From the NCBI GenBank assembly GCA_964582085.1, contig CAZOPV010000015.1, forward strand, positions 1 to 64,000: a DNA stretch of 64,000 bases, read 5' to 3'. The stretch comes from JADGNF01 sp964582085. GTDB taxonomy: Archaea; Thermoproteota; Bathyarchaeia; Bathyarchaeales; Bathycorpusculaceae. Below the pieces are notes generated by a model. It was not told the DNA's origin. It saw only the letters and a program-made list of their open reading frames with translations, and ran no database searches. How positions within the stretch are numbered: position 1 is the stretch's first letter; the number at the start of each line of letters is the position of its first letter. Of the stretch, positions 60,698-64,000 are shown piece after piece. Made by a program: the position numbers and the translations under genes.

Positions 60698-62800
60698 TTA
60701 AGCGTTAAACTTTTCGAATTTTAATTTTGCTAACTTCAGCAAAGCCGAATTGCTGACCACTGTTAAGGAGCTCACAGCCATGGCGCCAGCGGCATACATC
60801 GGATTTAGTAGGCCCGCAGCGGCGATGGGAATCATGACAACGTTATAGGCGAAAGCCCAGAACAGATTTGTGTTGATTTTCCGCATGGTTCGTTTACTCA
60901 ACTCTACGCCAAGTGCAACATCGCGTAAATCGTCTTTTATGAGCACTATACCGCCTGCCTCTTTGGCTATGTCGGTTCCGCTTCCTATGGCGATGCCTAT
61001 GTCTGCCTGTGCTAATGCGGGTGCGTCGTTTATGCCATCACCAACCATGGCAACCACTTTGCCTTCGTTTTGCAGTTTTTTGATGACGTCTACTTTCTGC
61101 CATGGTAGCACGTTAGCTATAACCTTAGTTATTCCTAACTGTTTTGCCACTGCATGGGCTGTTTTTTCGTTGTCTCCTGTCAGCATGACCACTTCAAGGT
61201 TCATACTTTTCAGTTGCTCTATCGCTTTGGTAGCGCTATCTTTGGGAGTATCCATGACTGCAATTAAACCTGCTATTTTTCCTTCAACTGATAGTATCAT
61301 GACGGTTTTTCCCTGATCTTCTAAGGTTAGTAGCTCACTTTCTAAGCTAACTGTTGGGATGTTTTCTTCCTGTATCAGTTTGCGGTTTCCAAGTAGCACT
61401 TTTTTGCCGTTCACTTTGCATTTAACTCCCCTTCCAGGAGCAACCTCAAACGCTTCTGCTTCAGCAAGTTTCACTTTATTTACTCTAGCCTTCTTAACAA
61501 CAGCTTCTGCTAGGGGGTGCTCAGAACTTTTTTCCGCTGAGGCCGCAAACATCAATACATCCTTTTCTTTGAAGCCATTGTAAGTCTTGATATCAGTTAT
61601 AACAGGTTCCCCTTTTGTTAAGGTTCCAGTTTTGTCAAAAACTATAGTGCTCAGTTTACGGGCTTTTTCAACATATTCGCCGCTTCTCAGCAAAACGCCG
61701 TACTCAGCCCCTTTACCAACACCCGCCAGTATAGCAGTTGGGGTAGCGATTCCTAAAGCGCAGGGACATGCTATCAGAAGTACCGCAAGTAGAGCGAAAA
61801 ATGCTTTTGGGAAACCGCTTGTGAGAAACCAAAATGTGAATGAAATCGCTGCTACTGTGAAAACTATAGGTACAAACCAAGAAACTATGCGATCTGCAAA
61901 TTTTTGAACAGGCGCATTTGATGCTTGTGCTTCCTCAACTAGATGGATTATTTGGGATAGTGCTGTATCTTCTCCCACTTTTGTGGCTTTAATTTTCAAA
62001 AGTCCCGTTTTGTTAACTGTGGCACCAATAACCTCGCTGCCCACATTTTTCTCTACGGGTATGCTTTCTCCTGTGATGAGTTTTTCGTCAACGGCAGAGT
62101 AACCCGCTATTACCACGCCGTCTGTGGGAATTTTCTCTCCGGGCTTCACCACGATAATGTCGTTCACTTGAAGTTCATCTACTGAAACTTCAACTTCTTG
62201 CCCGTTACGGATAACCGTAGCAACAGTGGGTTTAAGTTCCAATAGTTTACGTATTGACGCAGCGGACCTGCGGCGGATTACCTCTTCAATGTATTTGCCA
62301 AGGAGAACAAATGCCAAGATTCCTATGGCCACTTCTAAGTATCCTGATTCTGTTGCAATGTTTGGTAAAAACGCGTTCAAGGCACCGTACATCCAACCCG
62401 CCAAAACCCCTGTAGCCACCAACACATCCATGTTAACCTTGCAATTGCGGAGTGAGAAATATGCTCCTTTTATTATACTTAATCCTGCAACCCAAACTAT
62501 AGGTGTAGACACAAGGAAGATTGCCAAAGAATAAACGGATAAGCTACCGATGACTTCTAAGGCCATTATGGCAGCAACCAATCCAAACGTAGCTAACACC
62601 CGTAACCCCAAGGTTGCTACAACACCAACAAGGGTTAAGGTTACTCGTCGCTTCATAGCTTTCAATTCACGTTCGGGTGCTTCATAGACATCTGCACACT
62701 GTTGACTACAGAAGTAGTACCATCGATCACCTATTTTCCGTTTTATAGCTGTTTCTTTGTCAACAGTCATTCCACAGACTGGATCTCTCGCCGTTGCCAT
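60698..62800 (-). CDS. copB: Copper P1B-type ATPase with N-terminal YHS domain
   Basis: This 700-residue cation pump has a YHS domain (DPVCGMTVDKE to FCSQQCADVYE), membrane helices, the actuator TGES, the CPC metal site in IACPCALGIATP, the phosphorylation motif DKTGTLT, and the hinge GDGINDAPAL. The N-terminal domain replaces the common HMA domain. Cu(I) export is most likely from CPC, though CopB-type and silver or copper variants are alternatives. It is upstream of the YHS gene. Confidence 0.94.
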   Translation of the reverse strand: MATARDPVCGMTVDKETAIKRKIGDRWYYFCSQQCADVYEAPERELKAMKRRVTLTLVGVVATLGLRVLATFGLVAAIMALEVIGSLSVYSLAIFLVSTPIVWVAGLSIIKGAYFSLRNCKVNMDVLVATGVLAGWMYGALNAFLPNIATESGYLEVAIGILAFVLLGKYIEEVIRRRSAASIRKLLELKPTVATVIRNGQEVEVSVDELQVNDIIVVKPGEKIPTDGVVIAGYSAVDEKLITGESIPVEKNVGSEVIGATVNKTGLLKIKATKVGEDTALSQIIHLVEEAQASNAPVQKFADRIVSWFVPIVFTVAAISFTFWFLTSGFPKAFFALLAVLLIACPCALGIATPTAILAGVGKGAEYGVLLRSGEYVEKARKLSTIVFDKTGTLTKGEPVITDIKTYNGFKEKDVLMFAASAEKSSEHPLAEAVVKKARVNKVKLAEAEAFEVAPGRGVKCKVNGKKVLLGNRKLIQEENIPTVSLESELLTLEDQGKTVMILSVEGKIAGLIAVMDTPKDSATKAIEQLKSMNLEVVMLTGDNEKTAHAVAKQLGITKVIANVLPWQKVDVIKKLQNEGKVVAMVGDGINDAPALAQADIGIAIGSGTDIAKEAGGIVLIKDDLRDVALGVELSKRTMRKINTNLFWAFAYNVVMIPIAAAGLLNPMYAAGAMAVSSLTVVSNSALLKLAKLKFEKFNA

Positions 62801-63198
62801 AAATTAATACTTCCTATTCAGTCAAATTGTTCTATTAAGTATAAAACCTTACAACTGTGAAAGCTGCCTGAAAGGTCGTGAGTCCAGTTTAGTGTATACT
62901 TTCTGATGTAGCCTACGTAAAGAAATTAGTTAAGAGCTGTTGAAGCCTATTTGGGTTTAAAAAAGAAAAAATTTCGAAATTACGTCGAAGGGTCGGGCAT
63001 TGTTTGTAAAAACTTTTCAAACGTTCTTCTGATTTGATTAATATATTCCGTTGGAATCATATCTTTCAAAGAGTTGTGTTCGCTGCGACTAAGTCTACGA
63101 GGAGCAAAAAGAAAAAATTAGAGAATATTCAGAGTTGTTGTCATGTTTTTGCTCTTTTGTAATGTTTTATAATCAAAAGCTTGCTTGACTTGGAGATA
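62801..63198. other. Intergenic region between copB and a parvulin gene
   Basis: About 400 bases without an assured gene. It includes a minus-strand open frame of roughly 46 codons (62980-63117) and is otherwise A/T-rich. It presumably holds the copB promoter near 62820-62860, where I see no unambiguous TATA box or operator. Confidence 0.45.
62980..63117 (-). pseudogene. Short protein-like frame, remnant or small gene
   Basis: The minus strand encodes APRRLSRSEHNSLKDMIP followed by TEYINQIRRTFEKFLQTMPD before the stop, with an upstream stop and only internal ATG (63060) or TTG starts. It looks like the end of a natural protein rather than random DNA, but I recognise no family. Confidence 0.28.
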
Positions 63199-63474
63199 TT
63201 ACTCTATTCGTTTAATGATGTGGTATCCAAACTGGGTCTTAACTGGAGTCGAGATTTCGCCTTTTTGTAGTGCAAAAGCTATCGCCTCAAATTCTTTTAC
63301 CATTTTGCCTCTGGTGAAAGTTCCTAGTTCTCCTCCTCTTTTTCCTGAAGGGCAAAGAGAAACCGCTTGAGCGATTGTAGCGAATTTTTCGCCTTTGTCA
63401 AGTCGGGCTTTGACATTGTTGGCTTCGGTTAATGTTTTGACTAGTATATGGGCACATCGGACTTTGTCTGGCAT
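63199..63474 (-). CDS. Parvulin-type peptidyl-prolyl isomerase
   Basis: This 91-residue protein is a minimal PpiC/parvulin domain: CAHILVKTL, KFATIAQAVSLCPSGKRGGELGTFTRGKM and FGYHIIKRIE are all present. Cytoplasmic, with no signal peptide, it resembles the small parvulin of Thaumarchaeota and Escherichia coli PpiC. Length is normal. The gene is monocistronic. Confidence 0.94.
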   Translation of the reverse strand: MPDKVRCAHILVKTLTEANNVKARLDKGEKFATIAQAVSLCPSGKRGGELGTFTRGKMVKEFEAIAFALQKGEISTPVKTQFGYHIIKRIE

Positions 63475-63566
63475 AGTTGCTAGTGTAAATTTACACCTAA
63501 TAACTCTTTTGTAACGTAAACTTTGATTTTTCCTGTGTTATTTCTATCGAGTGGGGTATTTACAGG

Positions 63567-63578
63567 GTATAAAAATAC
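63567..63578 (+). promoter_or_regulatory. TATA box upstream of the serS-leader hairpin
   Basis: GGTATAAAAATA lies about 45 bases before the hairpin at 63612-63647 and predicts transcription from about 63600. Either an early serS promoter or that of a separate small RNA. Confidence 0.4.
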
Positions 63579-63611
63579 TTTACAGTGATTGGAAAGTAAG
63601 GAGCCACTAGA

Positions 63612-63647
63612 GTAGACGCCACCAAGTCGAAAGCGTGTGGTCTCTAC
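63612..63647 (+). other. Hairpin in serS upstream region
   Basis: GTAGA-C-GCCAC (63612-63622) pairs with GTGGT-C-TCTAC (63637-63647) through ten base pairs and one C-C mismatch, closing a 14-base loop. It is preceded by a TATA box at 63567 and followed by TATA-like DNA of the serS gene itself (63716-63727). It may be a small RNA or leader element. Confidence 0.35.
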
Positions 63648-63715
63648 TAAAAACTGATACTTATCTGACCAAAACAGGTACTTTTAATAAGCGGTTATTG
63701 GAATTTAATTTTGCA

Positions 63716-63727
63716 AGTTTTTAAATA
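63716..63727 (+). promoter_or_regulatory. TATA-like box near serS
   Basis: AGTTTTTAAATA lies about 40-50 bases before the serS start. It predicts transcription from about 63745-63750, close to the GTG/ATG. Confidence 0.4.
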
Positions 63728-63765
63728 ACAGACAACTATACAATGAAGTTAGCTCTGTGACTGTC

Positions 63766-64000
63766 ATGTTAGACATTAAACTTATTCGTGAAAACCAAGA
63801 ATTAGTGAGGAAAAACATAGCCCTCAGAGGAAACCCTGAAAGCCTCAAAATGTTCGAGGAACTCATAGAGACGGACAAGTCTTGGCGTCAAAGCCTCGCC
63901 AAACTCAATGATCTCAGACACGACCGAAAAGTCTGTACTATCGAAATTGCCAAACTCAAAAAGTCACACAAAAATGCAGATACAGAAGTGCAAAAAGCCA
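63766..64000 (+). CDS. serS: Seryl-tRNA synthetase, N-terminal part
   Basis: The gene continues beyond the window, which shows the first 78 codons. It opens MLDIKLIRENQELVRKNIAL and runs into the helical coiled arm that contacts tRNA-Ser, with LNDLRHDRKVCTIEIAKLKK in the standard bacterial-archaeal position. Catalytic motifs are outside. GTG 63757 is an alternative start three codons upstream. Confidence 0.9.
   Translation, partial: MLDIKLIRENQELVRKNIALRGNPESLKMFEELIETDKSWRQSLAKLNDLRHDRKVCTIEIAKLKKSHKNADTEVQKA

Noticed and set aside
63585..63660. C/D box guide RNA upstream of serS
   Set aside because: CTGA boxes exist but the C box (GTGATTG) is imperfect, and C'/D' boxes and spacing are not convincing. 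The hairpin contradicts that fold.
1..64000. Insertion sequences, integrases or rRNA genes
   Set aside because: No transposase or integrase motifs, terminal inverted repeats or rRNA-like conserved sequences were noticed by eye.

Overview
This window looks like chromosomal DNA of an archaeon of the TACK lineage, most plausibly Bathyarchaeota-like. It encodes archaeal-eukaryotic information-processing proteins: MCM, both GINS types, PCNA, the PriS/PriL primase, thermosome, TFS, RpoK, aIF2-alpha and Nop10. It also has ribosomal proteins S17e, S25e, S26e, S27e and L44e, plus a histone and Alba. S25e and S26e are, to my knowledge, absent from most Euryarchaeota, and together with a histone they point to a TACK member outside classical Crenarchaeota. 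Starts are mixed ATG/GTG/TTG, often with a GGAG or GGTG ribosome-binding site and an upstream TATA box. The lineage call is inference from gene content.

Positions 1-9400 are accessory. The window opens inside a type III CRISPR effector operon: a Csx11/Cas10 C-terminus, a Cas5-like RAMP, a helical protein that may be Cas11, and a Csm3-like Cas7. It resembles subtype III-C. Neither a GGDD cyclase motif nor the usual Cas7 catalytic aspartate is visible. Next come a gamma-glutamylcyclotransferase-like protein, an unknown/PIN-like gene pair, an orphan 397-residue protein, a DUF6615-like possible nuclease and a HEPN-like protein, with short decayed ORFs between them. No CRISPR array, cas1/cas2, tRNA or transposase lies in this segment.

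Positions 9400-33900 hold a flavoprotein and an SPFH/zinc-ribbon/coiled-coil/membrane operon, class I lysyl-tRNA synthetase, tRNA-Arg(GCG), glutamate dehydrogenase and gins23-mcm. They continue with WecB, the translation operon L44e-S27e-aIF2alpha-Nop10-PAC2, a GcvH/flavin disulfide reductase pair and inositol-phosphate synthase. CTP-dependent riboflavin kinase, an ADP-forming acyl-CoA synthetase alpha subunit, a CofE-like ligase, a SAM hydroxide adenosyltransferase, a MoaD-like protein and glycerate 2-kinase follow.

Positions 33900-52900 mix ribosomal and chromatin genes with metabolism: S17e, TatD, histone, TrmB, a tetraether-lipid-synthase-like radical SAM enzyme, S25e, a DegT aminotransferase, an NAD-kinase-like protein, TrpB2, an ACT regulator, thermosome-RpoK, dihydroorotase, S26e, a CDP-alcohol phosphotransferase, Alba, DUF99 and TFS. 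Inositol-phosphate synthase, the CDP-alcohol enzyme and the Tes-like enzyme suggest inositol-headgroup tetraether membrane lipids.

Positions 53000-64000 carry a replication cluster (PCNA, PriL, a membrane protein, PriS, Gins15/51). An archaeosortase-like protease, a two-domain disulfide oxidoreductase, a YHS protein with a YHS-type copper P-ATPase, a parvulin and the start of serS follow. Regulatory features worth attention are a long hairpin in the alba leader, possible short basic upstream ORFs before the histone and S26e genes, and a promoter-plus-hairpin element upstream of serS.
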